Shown: piece by piece, positions 52,742-60,805 of the stretch
Numbering within the stretch: position 1 is the stretch's first letter
Layout: the number at the start of each line of letters is the position of its first letter
Source: Rhodanobacter sp. OK091
Lineage (GTDB): Bacteria > Pseudomonadota > Gammaproteobacteria > Xanthomonadales > Rhodanobacteraceae
DNA: 64,000 nt
Assembly: GCF_900142825.1 (NCBI RefSeq)
Contig: NZ_FRCH01000001.1
Span: 372,001-436,000 of the forward strand
Direction: 5' to 3'
Notes under the pieces: generated by a model
What the model saw: only the letters and a program-made list of their open reading frames with translations
Told to the model about the DNA's origin: nothing
The model's database searches: none
Program-made: the position numbers and the translations under genes

Positions 52742-53500
52742 CTAGAGCGGCTTGATGCGAATGTCGCGAAACCACAGGTGGATCGGCTGACCCTTCTGTC
52801 CCTTGTCCTCCGTCCCCTGCAGGGCGATATGACCCTGGTGGAAACGGGCGAAGTTGGGCCAGTGCGCGAATTTGGTCTGCGCCACGCGGGCATTCCAGGC
52901 GCTGTCCCACAGCGTGGTATCCACGGTGGTCCGGCCGTTCTGCACAAACTGCACGTGACCGTGGTCGACGCGGATCTCGATCTGGTTCCATTGCCCGGCC
53001 TCTCGCACCGACTCGTACGGTGCGGCGTACAGATCGAACATGTCGCCCGAACGTTCGTACAGCACCCGGCTGTCGGGCACGGTGCAGGCGAGGTCGGCGA
53101 TCTGCATCTCCACCCCGCTCTGGAACGAATAGGTATCGGCAGGCGTCTCGTGCACGTTGAACAGCACGCCGGCATCGGCGCACGGGCTCATCTTCCATTC
53201 CAGCTTGAGGTCGTAGTCCGCGTAGCTGGCATCGGTGATCAGGTCCTGGAAGTCCTTCAGGTCGCCGTCGTGCCCACGTTCCAGACGGATCGCCCCGTCC
53301 ACCACCGACCAATCCTTGCCCGTGCCCTTCTGGTTGTAGCCATGCCAGCCCTTCAGGCTATGGCCATCAAACAGAAGCTGCCAGCCTTCGGCACGTTCTT
53401 GCGCCGACAGCGCATTGTGCGACTGCGCCCATAGCGGCGTGGCGAACAGTGTCGCCAGCGCCAGCACAACGGCGGATCCGGAAAAATGGCGTAGCGTCAT
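52742..53500 (-). CDS. DUF1080 protein (3-keto-disaccharide hydrolase-like)
   Basis: 252 residues from the ATG at 53498-53500, with GAGAAGAGG upstream and a signal peptide (ending LWAQ). The core GWQLLFDGHSLKGWHGYN, WSVVDGAIRLE, YADYDLKLEWKMSPCADAGVLFNV and a closing HLWFRDIRIKPL are the standard blocks of DUF1080. Some members hydrolyse 3-keto-glycosides in the periplasm, which fits the sugar-degrading genes GH31, GH78 and GH2 nearby. Confidence 0.9.
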   Translation of the reverse strand: MTLRHFSGSAVVLALATLFATPLWAQSHNALSAQERAEGWQLLFDGHSLKGWHGYNQKGTGKDWSVVDGAIRLERGHDGDLKDFQDLITDASYADYDLKLEWKMSPCADAGVLFNVHETPADTYSFQSGVEMQIADLACTVPDSRVLYERSGDMFDLYAAPYESVREAGQWNQIEIRVDHGHVQFVQNGRTTVDTTLWDSAWNARVAQTKFAHWPNFARFHQGHIALQGTEDKGQKGQPIHLWFRDIRIKPL

Positions 53501-53654
53501 GACTGCCTCTTCTCGAGCGCGCACGGATTCTCCCGCGCACAACAGCCCGACTTTAGCGTTCTGGTGCTTTCGCGCATGGGACAAAGGTCACGCGTACGGA
53601 TCATGGCGAATCAGGGACGCGGAGGACCCGAGGAGGTAGTCCGTCCCCTTAGCC

Positions 53655-53683
53655 GTCCGTCCGCCTTGAACGAATGGTTAGGC
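53655..53683 (-). repeat. attC 1, right half only (end of array)
   Basis: CCGTCCGCCTTGAACGAATG and the core GTTAGGC (53677-53683) are as in the other sites, but the opposite end with GCCTAAC is absent. CCGTCCCCTTA (53642-53652) of the hairpin repeat stands where the left arm should begin. The stop codon of cassette 1 lies in the core site. Confidence 0.75.
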
Positions 53684-53962
53684 ACCAGCCGATTCGCTGA
53701 AAGGCAGCGGAAGCTGATGCTCGCCAAGCACCGATTTGTAGTGGTTTAAGTATCCCCAGAGCTTATCGCGAAGATCATTGAGTTCGTTATAGCTCCCAGA
53801 GTCGAGGGATGACTTTGCACCAGTACATGCTGCGTCAGCTTGGCAGCAAAGTGCGTAAAGCGAGTCACCCTGCACAAGTACGCCGGGGAACCTACGGTCG
53901 GGATGACGAACCACCACAGCGTTGGCTTGGTCTGAAAAGATCTCAACAGTTGCTGTGTGCAT
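53678..53962 (-). CDS. integron cassette protein 1, unknown function
   Basis: 94 residues (MHTATVEIFSDQANAVVVRH, a GDSLYALCCQADAAC segment, ending FSESAGA). It resembles small cassette proteins of the DUF6959 type by its EIFSDQANAVV...RRFPGVLVQGDSL, but this is from memory. No membrane segment. Last cassette of the array. Confidence 0.7.
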   Translation of the reverse strand: MHTATVEIFSDQANAVVVRHPDRRFPGVLVQGDSLYALCCQADAACTGAKSSLDSGSYNELNDLRDKLWGYLNHYKSVLGEHQLPLPFSESAGA

Positions 53963-53970
53963 GCCCTGGT

Positions 53971-54030
53971 GCCTAACGCTTGAGTTAAGCGGCGCGCGGT
54001 GCGCGCGTCCGTTTGGATGAATTGTTAGGC
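53971..54030 (-). repeat. attC 2
   Basis: 60 bp from GCCTAAC to GTTAGGC, with the inner GAGTTAAGCGGCG and CGTCCG blocks that fold as a stem. Recombination site between cassettes 1 and 2. Confidence 0.9.
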
Positions 54031-54411
54031 ATCAGCAAGCTCAGCCATGCGACTAACAAAGATGCTGCCGAACCAAGTACCAATTCCAAGAGCTGCAACA
54101 AGTACAGCCCATTCTGCTACCACGAAGACTCGTGGGGCCTCGTCAAGCCAATGAGAGAGGGTCGCGGAAAAGAGGGTTGCGGCAAGCACTTGGAAGAGAA
54201 GAGCGAGCCAAGCATGAGCTAACGTCCTGATGGGGTTGCGTGCCGCGAAGCAACCAAAAAGTACCGAGCAAACGACAAGAGAGGCAGCCTTGCCTATAAG
54301 AAACGCCGAGACGCCGGACCTGGGCGACGACAAGAGACCTTCGAGGAAACCGATAGTGAACTGAGCGACGAACAATGAGAGTGCGAGCCAAATGATCTTT
54401 TGCCAGTTCAC
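54025..54411 (-). CDS. integron cassette protein 2, membrane protein
   Basis: 128 residues with four predicted membrane helices (IIWLALSLFVAQFTIGFL; LIGKAASLVVCSVLFGCFAA; AWLALLFQVLAATLF; VVAEWAVLVAALGIGTWFG). Function unknown. Its stop lies in attC 2 and it is bounded by attC 3 at 54429-54488. Confidence 0.75.
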   Translation of the reverse strand: MNWQKIIWLALSLFVAQFTIGFLEGLLSSPRSGVSAFLIGKAASLVVCSVLFGCFAARNPIRTLAHAWLALLFQVLAATLFSATLSHWLDEAPRVFVVAEWAVLVAALGIGTWFGSIFVSRMAELADA

Positions 54412-54428
54412 GAAATACTCCGACTGAT

Positions 54429-54488
54429 GCCTAATGCTGGAGTTAAGCGGCGCGCGTTAGCGCGTCCGCCTTCAAGGAGATGTTAGGC
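54429..54488 (-). repeat. attC 3
   Basis: 60 bp from GCCTAAT to GTTAGGC. GAGTTAAGCGGCGCGCG and CGCGTCCGCC pair as the stem. Confidence 0.9.
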
Positions 54489-54725
54489 CTTGTCCCCAAG
54501 GTCACGACCGAGCCACTTACCAATTGGCTTGGAAAAAATGAGCACAAGCACACCGACGACAATGTAAGCCATGTTGCCTATGACTGTGTGCTCAGGGTAG
54601 TGCTGAACATTGACGCCTGCAGCAGCCTCGATCGCGTACATGCTCCAGCCGAGCACGATGAAGGCCGTCCATACAGCAGCCACAAGACGAAGAATAAGAA
54701 TGGCCAACTTTTGATGAGAGTTCAC
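54483..54725 (-). CDS. integron cassette protein 3, membrane protein
   Basis: 80 residues, two membrane helices (LILRLVAAVWTAFIVLGWSM and NMAYIVVGVLVLIFSKPIG), ending in a basic-acidic tail (KWLGRDLGDKA). Function unknown. Overlaps attC 3 at its stop. Confidence 0.7.
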   Translation of the reverse strand: MNSHQKLAILILRLVAAVWTAFIVLGWSMYAIEAAAGVNVQHYPEHTVIGNMAYIVVGVLVLIFSKPIGKWLGRDLGDKA

Positions 54726-54742
54726 GGCAGACAGTCCTTGTG

Positions 54743-54799
54743 GCCTAACGCTGGAGTTAAGCGGCGGCGAAGCCGTCCGCCTTGAACGAATTGTTAGAC
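54743..54799 (-). repeat. attC 4
   Basis: 57 bp from GCCTAAC to GTTAGAC with the GAGTTAAGCGGCGG / CCGTCCGCC stem. Confidence 0.9.
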
Positions 54800-55216
54800 G
54801 TTCCTGCGACGTTGAGCAAAGCGAACAATTGCTGTCGCCGCTGGCAGCATGAATAAATCACGCAGAACGCTGTTAAAAGCCAAGAAATTACTGTATCGGA
54901 CGGGTTCGATGAAGACTAGGCGGTGTTGCCAAAGAAAGCTTGGTACAACCGCAAGAACTAGGTAGACGAAGAGCCTGCGTGGACGCAATTTGCACAAAAT
55001 ATAAGCGGCTGGAAGGCAGAAAAAAATGCTGATGAGCCAGTCATATATGAGCAGTAGCGAGAGCAAGAAAAAGCTCGTGAAAACGTGCGAAGCGAGCCAG
55101 ATAGGAACTGGGGAATAGGCTGCTATATAGGCGTCCACGTAGCGCAGAAGGAACGTCTGCAAAATGCCGACTGCAAGCGCAACGGACGCCGCGATAGGAA
55201 AGTTGTCAGACTTCAT
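54794..55216 (-). CDS. integron cassette protein 4, membrane protein
   Basis: 140 residues, four membrane segments (VALAVGILQTFLLRYV; WLASHVFTSFFLLSLLLI; WLISIFFCLPAAYILC; LFVYLVLAVVPSFLW) and a basic tail. Noticeably AT-richer than its surroundings, as is usual for cassettes. Function unknown. Confidence 0.75.
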   Translation of the reverse strand: MKSDNFPIAASVALAVGILQTFLLRYVDAYIAAYSPVPIWLASHVFTSFFLLSLLLIYDWLISIFFCLPAAYILCKLRPRRLFVYLVLAVVPSFLWQHRLVFIEPVRYSNFLAFNSVLRDLFMLPAATAIVRFAQRRRNV

Positions 55217-55235
55217 GCAATGCCCCCAAAGAACG

Positions 55236-55292
55236 TCTAACGCTGGAGTTGAGCGGCGGCGTAGCCGTCCGCCTCGAACGAGTAGTTAGGCA
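55236..55292 (-). repeat. attC 5
   Basis: 57 bp from GTCTAAC to GTTAGGC, with GAGTTGAGCGGCGGCG / CCGTCCGCC. Confidence 0.9.
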
Positions 55293-55298
55293 TGAGCC

Positions 55299-55655
55299 TC
55301 AGTCCTTGAGCCCGCCTAGCTCTTTTGAGACTACGTATACCTCGACACCGCTCATTGAACACTCCTGATGAGAAGCATCGTTGACTGTGATGACCTCGAT
55401 GACGTTGCCTGACTTTTCAGTGAAGGTAACATCATGCACTTGCCGATAGAGGTCTTTGCCGATCTTTTCGGATGCGATACGGACCGTTCTTGTTTTTGAA
55501 AAATCGGTAGTGTCGTTGTGAATTAGCCCTGCATTTTTCAGATGAACGAACGCCATGCTCGTGGCCCAGTTGCCCGTGCCGTCGCACTGAGGGTTACCGG
55601 CAATGGCCCCAAATGGCAGCGCAGCCAACAGCATGAAGCCAACAATGGATTTCAT
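55299..55655 (-). CDS. integron cassette protein 5, secreted
   Basis: 118 residues with a signal peptide (MKSIVGFMLLAALPFGAIA). Mature part begins GNPQCDGTGNWATSMAFVHLKNAGLI and ends VYVVSKELGGLKD, with two cysteines. Small secreted proteins of this sort are common in Xanthomonas and environmental integrons. It is the first cassette, next to the attI-like junction. Confidence 0.75.
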   Translation of the reverse strand: MKSIVGFMLLAALPFGAIAGNPQCDGTGNWATSMAFVHLKNAGLIHNDTTDFSKTRTVRIASEKIGKDLYRQVHDVTFTEKSGNVIEVITVNDASHQECSMSGVEVYVVSKELGGLKD

Positions 55656-55671
55656 GACACTTCCCTATGAT

Positions 55672-55712
55672 GCCTAACTACCTAATAGGCCGACCCGGGT
55701 CGGGTTATACAT
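55672..55712 (-). other. first-cassette junction, attI-like end of the array
   Basis: GCCTAAC (55672-55678) is the core site before cassette 5. The following bases lack the attC inner blocks and contain the palindrome CCGACCCGGGTCGG (55691-55704), so this is where attI or a decayed attC would be. No integrase gene (intI) follows on either strand up to 56320. Confidence 0.55.
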
Positions 55713-56128
55713 CTCGCATCAAGCCCTACCCGCAGACACTATCCCCTTGCACCACTTGACGTTGCTGACTCTGCGTCGGGTTATACATCCACTGCAAACC
55801 CCGATTGGGATCGTCCCACAACAAGCCTCATCGTGTCTTCACACGACAGATCGGTGACCGGCAGCATCGGCTCGACCTCTTCCCGTCGAGCTTGCCCGCG
55901 CGCCATCGAGCCCGCAAAGCCTGTGATCGGCCAGCCCGACCAAGTGCGTCAAGTCCGTGGCACACCTAACCCACGCCGAAACGCTTCCGCCTGACCATCG
56001 CAGCCACGCTTGGGCGAACCACGGGGCCGAAGAAAACCGACACCTCTCGCGCCGCCCCAACGATGCGCAGGAAGGGCTGCGCTGATCCCTGTTTGCTTAG
56101 GGAAGGTCTGATCCAATGGCTTCTTGCT
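55713..56128. other. intergenic stretch right of the cassette array
   Basis: GTCGGGTTATACATC occurs at 55698-55712 and again at 55776-55790 as a direct repeat 78 bp apart. A 47-bp unit at 55794-55840 is shared with 34632-34678. No gene or integrase frame recognised. Confidence 0.6.
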
Positions 56129-56156
56129 CGTCATCGCAGCCTTCGCTGGAATGACG
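56129..56156. repeat. single REP-like palindrome
   Basis: CGTCAT...ATGACG around GCAGCCTTCGCTGG. Same class as 1320-1405 and 12267-12339. Confidence 0.6.
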
Positions 56157-56320
56157 GGCAAAATCAGAGTTCTCCCCAAGCCAAGTTGTGCCCGCACCGA
56201 GGCTGGTTCACAGTGGGCCGCCATTCCGGCGCGCCCGGAATGCTCGGGGTGCGGCGCAGGCCGCATCCTCGCCGGATTCGACAGCAACACGCTCCGCTGC
56301 GGGGCGTATCGGGGAGAACC

Positions 56321-58129
56321 ATGAAGACTCGTCGCGATTTCCTGACCCAGGCGCCGCTTGGCCTGCTGGGTGCCATGGTGGCTGGCAGCGCGTTGGCGCA
56401 GACGGGGGCAAACCCCGCCCCCGGCACGCCGCCGCCCGGTTCGCCCGGCGCCTTCGACACCGCGCCGCCGGTGGGGCCGAAGCTGAGCACGGCCACCTTT
56501 GTCGAGGCGGAAAAGCTGGCGCAGGTGAGCATGACCCAGGCGCAGCGCGAGATGGCTGTGGCCAACTGGCCCACCTCCATGGCCGCGCTGCTGGAGCGCC
56601 GCACCGGCCCGCGCAAGGTGGCGTTGGAAGACGGGCTGGCGCCGGCCACCACCTGGTTCCCGGCGATGGGCCGCGCGCACGTCGGGCCCGCGCACGATCG
56701 GTTCGTGCCGTCCAAGGTGGCGGCCACGCCGCTGCCGGCGAAGGACGAGGACATCGCCTTCGCCTCCGTCGCACAGCTCGGCGCGTGGATTCGCGCACGC
56801 AAGCTCACCTCCTCCCGCCTGACGAAGATCTACCTCGAACGCCTGAAGCGTTTCGACCCGCAGCTGCGCTGCGTCATCACGCTGTGCGAAGAGCACGCGC
56901 TGGCGCAGGCCGCGCAGGCCGACAAAGAGATCGCCGCCGGCCACTACCGTGGCCCGCTGCACGGCATCCCGTGGGGCGCGAAGGACCTGCTCGACACCGC
57001 CGGCATCGCCACCACCTACGGCGCCGAGCCGTTCCGCCACCGCGTGCCTAAGGACGACGGCGCGGTCACCCGCAAGCTCAACGAGGCCGGCGCGGTGCTG
57101 GTGGCCAAGCTGAGCCTGGGCGCGCTGGCGCTCAACGACATCTGGTTCGGCGGCCAGACCATGAACCCCTGGCTGCTGCAGGAAGGCGCCTCCGGCTCCA
57201 GCGCCGGCCCGGCCTCGGCCACCGCGGCCGGCCTGGTGGCGTTCGCCATCGGTAGCGAAACCCAGGGCAGCATCATCAGCCCATGCATGCGCTGCGGCAC
57301 CACCGGCCTGCGTCCCACCTACGGCCGCGTGCCGCGCACCGGCGCCATGACCTTGTGCTGGACGATGGACAAGCTCGGCCCCATCGCCCGCTCGGTGGAG
57401 GACACCCTGCTGGTGCTCAACGCCGTCCGCGGCACCGACCCGGGCGACGGCGCCAGCGTGGCCGCACACTTGGACTACGACGCGGCGGCATCCATCAAGG
57501 GCCTGAAAGTCGGCTACTTCCCCGGCTGGATGAAGGACGCGACGGCCACCGACCTGGACCGCGCCGCACTCGACCAGCTGCGCGCGCTCGGCCTGGTGCC
57601 CACCGAAGTGTCCCTGCCCGACTGGCCGTACGACGACCTCAACCTGCTGCTGTTCGCCGAGGCTGCGGCGGCCTTCGAGGAACTCACACTCTCCGGCGCC
57701 GCCGACCAGCTGCCCATGCAAACCCCGGATGCCTGGCCCAACCTGTTCCGCGAAGCGCGCTTCCTCTCCGCCGTGGACTTCGTGCAGGCCGACCGCCTGC
57801 GCCGCAAGGTAGCCAAGGAAATGGAGCGCGTGATGACCGAAGTGGACCTGCTGCTGGTGCCCTCGCTGCGCGACGAGATGATGGTGATCTCCAACATGTG
57901 CGGCCAGCCTTCGCTCACCCTTCGCACCGGCTTCGTGGAAGTGAGCCAGGTGCGCAGCGACTGGGCACCCGACCCGAAACACCCGCTGCCGAAGCTGGCC
58001 AAGCCGCACCGCGTACCCTACGGCGTGACCCTGATCGGCCGGCTGTTCGAGGAAGGCACGCTGGGCCGCGTCGGCCGCGCGCTGGAAGCGAAAGTGGCGG
58101 TGGCTGGGGAGCGGCCGGTGGGGTTTTGA
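56321..58129 (+). CDS. Tat-exported amidase (amidase signature family)
   Basis: 602 residues from the ATG at 56321 with GGGGAGAACC upstream. Tat signal (KTRRDFLTQAPLGLLGAMVAGSALAQ). The amidase signature follows: Lys in HGIPWGAKDLLDTAG, the Ser cluster GASGSSAGPASATAAG and the loop GSETQGSIISP, which together form the Ser-cisSer-Lys triad. It begins with a long extra region (residues 30-180) unlike GatA, as in exported amidases of soil bacteria. Hydrolyses amides in the periplasm. Substrate unknown. Confidence 0.92.
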   Translation: MKTRRDFLTQAPLGLLGAMVAGSALAQTGANPAPGTPPPGSPGAFDTAPPVGPKLSTATFVEAEKLAQVSMTQAQREMAVANWPTSMAALLERRTGPRKVALEDGLAPATTWFPAMGRAHVGPAHDRFVPSKVAATPLPAKDEDIAFASVAQLGAWIRARKLTSSRLTKIYLERLKRFDPQLRCVITLCEEHALAQAAQADKEIAAGHYRGPLHGIPWGAKDLLDTAGIATTYGAEPFRHRVPKDDGAVTRKLNEAGAVLVAKLSLGALALNDIWFGGQTMNPWLLQEGASGSSAGPASATAAGLVAFAIGSETQGSIISPCMRCGTTGLRPTYGRVPRTGAMTLCWTMDKLGPIARSVEDTLLVLNAVRGTDPGDGASVAAHLDYDAAASIKGLKVGYFPGWMKDATATDLDRAALDQLRALGLVPTEVSLPDWPYDDLNLLLFAEAAAAFEELTLSGAADQLPMQTPDAWPNLFREARFLSAVDFVQADRLRRKVAKEMERVMTEVDLLLVPSLRDEMMVISNMCGQPSLTLRTGFVEVSQVRSDWAPDPKHPLPKLAKPHRVPYGVTLIGRLFEEGTLGRVGRALEAKVAVAGERPVGF

Positions 58130-58448
58130 TCGGCATGGCCTGATCCGGGCGACGGGGTCGAAAGCGTGCCGAGGCGACGAGCCCGTGAGCGATTGAAGCG
58201 CTTGAGCGACGGCCCTTTTCCGCGCGGCTGCAGTCTGCCAGTGCAACGTTGAAGAAGCGCGAAAAGGCTGGCGACATCTAAAAGCATCCATCAGACCCAG
58301 TGCTTCATGCTGTTCCTGGAACATGGCCGACGTGGGACTCGACGGTGCATGCACGGCTACCGTGCCTTTGGTTGGGTTGAGTGTATGTAACAGTGCTTAT
58401 ATAAGTTCTCCGTCGACTTGCCGATCATGACCGCGACGGTGAATTTCC
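58130..58448. other. intergenic stretch with a possible promoter
   Basis: No gene seen. An AT-rich box TATATA at 58398-58403 with TTGAGT at 58377-58382 (15-bp spacer) may be a weak promoter for the pirin remnant / CPBP unit. Confidence 0.35.
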
Positions 58449-58724
58449 ATGGTGCATGGCATACAGAAAGTGCGGCGCCTTGGCTTGCTGGTATCCGGTT
58501 TGGCGCAGGTGAGCAGCCACGACAACGTGCACAACGACCACCGTATCGAACCCGGTGACCTGCACTGGACGGTGGTTGGCAAGGGCATCGTGCATACGCA
58601 ACCGCCGGAAGGCGAACATGCCCGGTTGAACGGCCTGCCGTTGTTCTTCAATCTGCCGCAGCGGCTGATAAGTGCGCCCTCGCGTGCCCTTAACCTACGG
58701 TCTGCGAATGGAGTATCAGCGTGA
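58449..58724 (+). pseudogene. pirin-family remnant
   Basis: The middle of the frame reads VHNDHRIEPGDLHWTVVGKGIVHTQPPEG, close to the pirin block 'GDVQWMTAGRGIVHSE' with its metal-binding histidines, followed by LPLFFNLPQRL. The N-terminal first cupin motif is missing or in another frame (58420-58500), and the second cupin is absent. About 90 codons of a normal 230-300 remain. The stop overlaps the CPBP start as GTGA. Confidence 0.7.
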
Positions 58725-59593
58725 AAATTCCTGCAACTAAGCAAGCAAGTCGGCTTCGTGGTGCGCTGCACGTCGTTACCTTCGCAGCGGTAGTCCTTGG
58801 CGCTTTCATTGCGGTGAGTGCGTTGCTGCAAGCTTTCGGCGTACATTTCCACGGCTCGGGGCCGGAAGAATACCCGGTGAGTATCGTCGGCACCTTCATT
58901 CTGGCCCTCATCGTTCTGGGTGCGACCGCGTTGATGTCCCGACTCGAACATGTGTCGGTGCTCGACTATGGGCTCCGCGATCGAAGCGCTGTTCGCCGGG
59001 CTGTGATCGGCGCAGCGACAGGTTTTCTTGCGATTGCCACGCTAGTGCTGGGCCTCCGGGGTACGGGCTCGCTCGCCCTGCACGTCGTTGCACAGCCAGT
59101 TTCAAGCGCTGTCCTGTACGCCGGGATCTGGGCCGCAGGTTATGGTCTCGTCGCGCTTGCAGATGAGATGCTTTTTCGAGGGTACCCACTAGCGGCACTA
59201 TCCCGCGTTTTCGGTGCGCGGGGCGCGGCGATAGTTACGTCGCTCCTGTTTGGCTTGTTGCATCTTGGCAATGGCGGCGAGTCGCGCGTCGCCGCTATCA
59301 ACGGAGTGCTGCTCGCACTCGTGTTCGCGGCGAGTGTGTACCAGACCGGATCGCTCTGGTGGGCCATCGGTTTTCACGCGGCATGGAACTGGGGTGAGTC
59401 ATGGCTGTTTGGAGCAGCAGATAGCGGGATTCTCGCCGCTGGGCGTCTCCTTGAAGCGACGCCTCAGGGCAACGACTGGTTAAGCGGCGGAACTGCAGGG
59501 CCCGAGGGGAGCGCCGGGATGATCGTCATCATAGCTATGGCGGCGCTTTCTCTACATGGTATGAAAAGGCGCTTACAAGATATTACTAAATGA
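58721..59593 (+). CDS. CPBP-family intramembrane glutamic protease
   Basis: 290 residues, GTG start at 58721 preceded by GGAG. Eight membrane helices. Family motifs: ALADEMLFRGYPL (D148, E149, R153; the first acidic residue is usually Glu), FGLLHLGNG (H181), and GFHAAWNWGES (H219, N223). CPBP proteases process prenylated or peptide substrates in the membrane, and some give bacteriocin self-immunity. E149 is kept, so activity is likely. Confidence 0.9.
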   Translation: MKIPATKQASRLRGALHVVTFAAVVLGAFIAVSALLQAFGVHFHGSGPEEYPVSIVGTFILALIVLGATALMSRLEHVSVLDYGLRDRSAVRRAVIGAATGFLAIATLVLGLRGTGSLALHVVAQPVSSAVLYAGIWAAGYGLVALADEMLFRGYPLAALSRVFGARGAAIVTSLLFGLLHLGNGGESRVAAINGVLLALVFAASVYQTGSLWWAIGFHAAWNWGESWLFGAADSGILAAGRLLEATPQGNDWLSGGTAGPEGSAGMIVIIAMAALSLHGMKRRLQDITK

Positions 59594-60055
59594 TTTAAAG
59601 AGTGCCTCTGCCTTTTTCAGCAATATCCCGGAGCAGATGGCACTTGGCGTGGCCGATAGCAGCGTTGACGAATACGGTCGAGATCCTGTGCCTAGGTTGC
59701 CCGGCACCTCGGTCTTGCTGTTTCCCTTGACGATGATTTCCAGGCGCGTCGAGCGAGGTTAGACCGTTGACGTCCAGGCATTCTTTCAAGCTGCAGTGGT
59801 GTCAATTCAGGATTTTCAGCAGTAGATTGAAATGTCCGCTTCCGACCCTTTGCTGCCTTACGGACTTTCCGAAACAAGCCGTTCCAACATGGAATAGCGG
59901 ACGCTGACGATCGGCCATCCATAGCTTTCCAAAGCCACGGCAACCCGCAGAATTTGTGCAGGCGTTAGCGTCCCAGACCAAACGGACCCGACTGTCGACG
60001 CATGAGAGTGCCTCGAACTTTGGCATTGCTTGGCAGTATTTATGCCCGTGTATTA
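59594..60055. other. intergenic stretch before DUF2239 operon
   Basis: No frame recognised. Minus-strand frames (for instance ending at 59802 and 59595) have no family match and may be remnants of a lost gene. The right part is AT-rich and leads into the promoter at 60056. Confidence 0.4.
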
Positions 60056-60084
60056 TTGACAGTGTTTTAACCCGGGTATAAATT
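60056..60084 (+). promoter_or_regulatory. sigma-70-type promoter for the DUF2239 operon
   Basis: -35 TTGACA (60056-60061), 17-bp spacer, -10 TAAATT (60079-60084), or TATAAA with a 15-bp spacer. The gene starts 31 bp downstream. The palindrome CCCGGG lies between the boxes. Confidence 0.65.
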
Positions 60085-60114
60085 GCAGGCCATTCCAGAT
60101 TCGAGATTCAAGTG

Positions 60115-60792
60115 ATGTCACGCGAGTCCCTCCCTCTCTATACCTGCTTCAACGGTCACCGTCGTGTCGTGACGGGTCCACTGGAAACTGTTGCCTTGGC
60201 GGTTAAGCAGGCCGCCGAAAGTGGTGCCGTGGGCCCCCTTTTGATCTTCGATGACACAACCGGGCGCTCGATCGACATCGATACGAGAGGTTCAGATCAG
60301 GAAGTGTTGGCTCGCCTCGCCTCGCACCCGGCCAACACCGAGGGTCGTACCGAGTCAGAGCAACCGGACTATCCACTTCGAGCCGCTCCTGATCCCATCG
60401 ATGCTGACGTTCCAGCGAACCAACCCCGTGGGCGTGGGCGTCCCAAGCTAGGCGTGGTAGCCCGCGAAGTTACCCTGCTGCCGCGTCACTGGGAATGGTT
60501 GACCGCACAACCCGGTAGCGCCTCCGTAGCTTTGCGAAAGCTCGTCGATGAGGCGAGACGAACGCATGGGGAGAAAGACAGGCGTCGTAGAGCGCAGGAG
60601 CGTGCTTACCATTTTATGTCTGCGATGGCCGGAGACATGCCCGGTTTTGAAGAAGCTACGCGCGTGCTATTTGCGAACGATCAGCCACGCTTCCGCGAGC
60701 TTGTTGCCACATGGCCCGAGGGCGTGCGCGATCACGCAACCGCGCTCGCTTTCGGCGCTGACCACGATGTGTGCCCGACAACCCTCGGATAG
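60115..60792 (+). CDS. DUF2239 family protein
   Basis: 225 residues from the ATG at 60115 (an in-frame GTG is just before). Family blocks: YTCFNGHRRVVTGPLETVALAVKQAAESG, LLIFDDTTGRSIDIDTRGSDQEVLARL, and RGRPKLGVVAREVTLLPRHWEWLTAQPGSASVALRKLVDEARR. Soluble, basic in the middle. Function unknown. It precedes the carotenoid-oxygenase gene by 13 bp under one promoter. Confidence 0.9.
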   Translation: MSRESLPLYTCFNGHRRVVTGPLETVALAVKQAAESGAVGPLLIFDDTTGRSIDIDTRGSDQEVLARLASHPANTEGRTESEQPDYPLRAAPDPIDADVPANQPRGRGRPKLGVVAREVTLLPRHWEWLTAQPGSASVALRKLVDEARRTHGEKDRRRRAQERAYHFMSAMAGDMPGFEEATRVLFANDQPRFRELVATWPEGVRDHATALAFGADHDVCPTTLG

Positions 60793-60805
60793 AAGGACTA
60801 CAAAC

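Noticed and set aside
55713..56320. integron integrase gene (intI) next to the array
   Set aside because: No frame on either strand shows tyrosine-recombinase motifs (R...HxxR...Y).
55949..58354. 801-residue minus-strand reading frame
   Set aside because: Shadow of the Tat amidase gene; composition is His/Gly/Arg-rich and without any domain.
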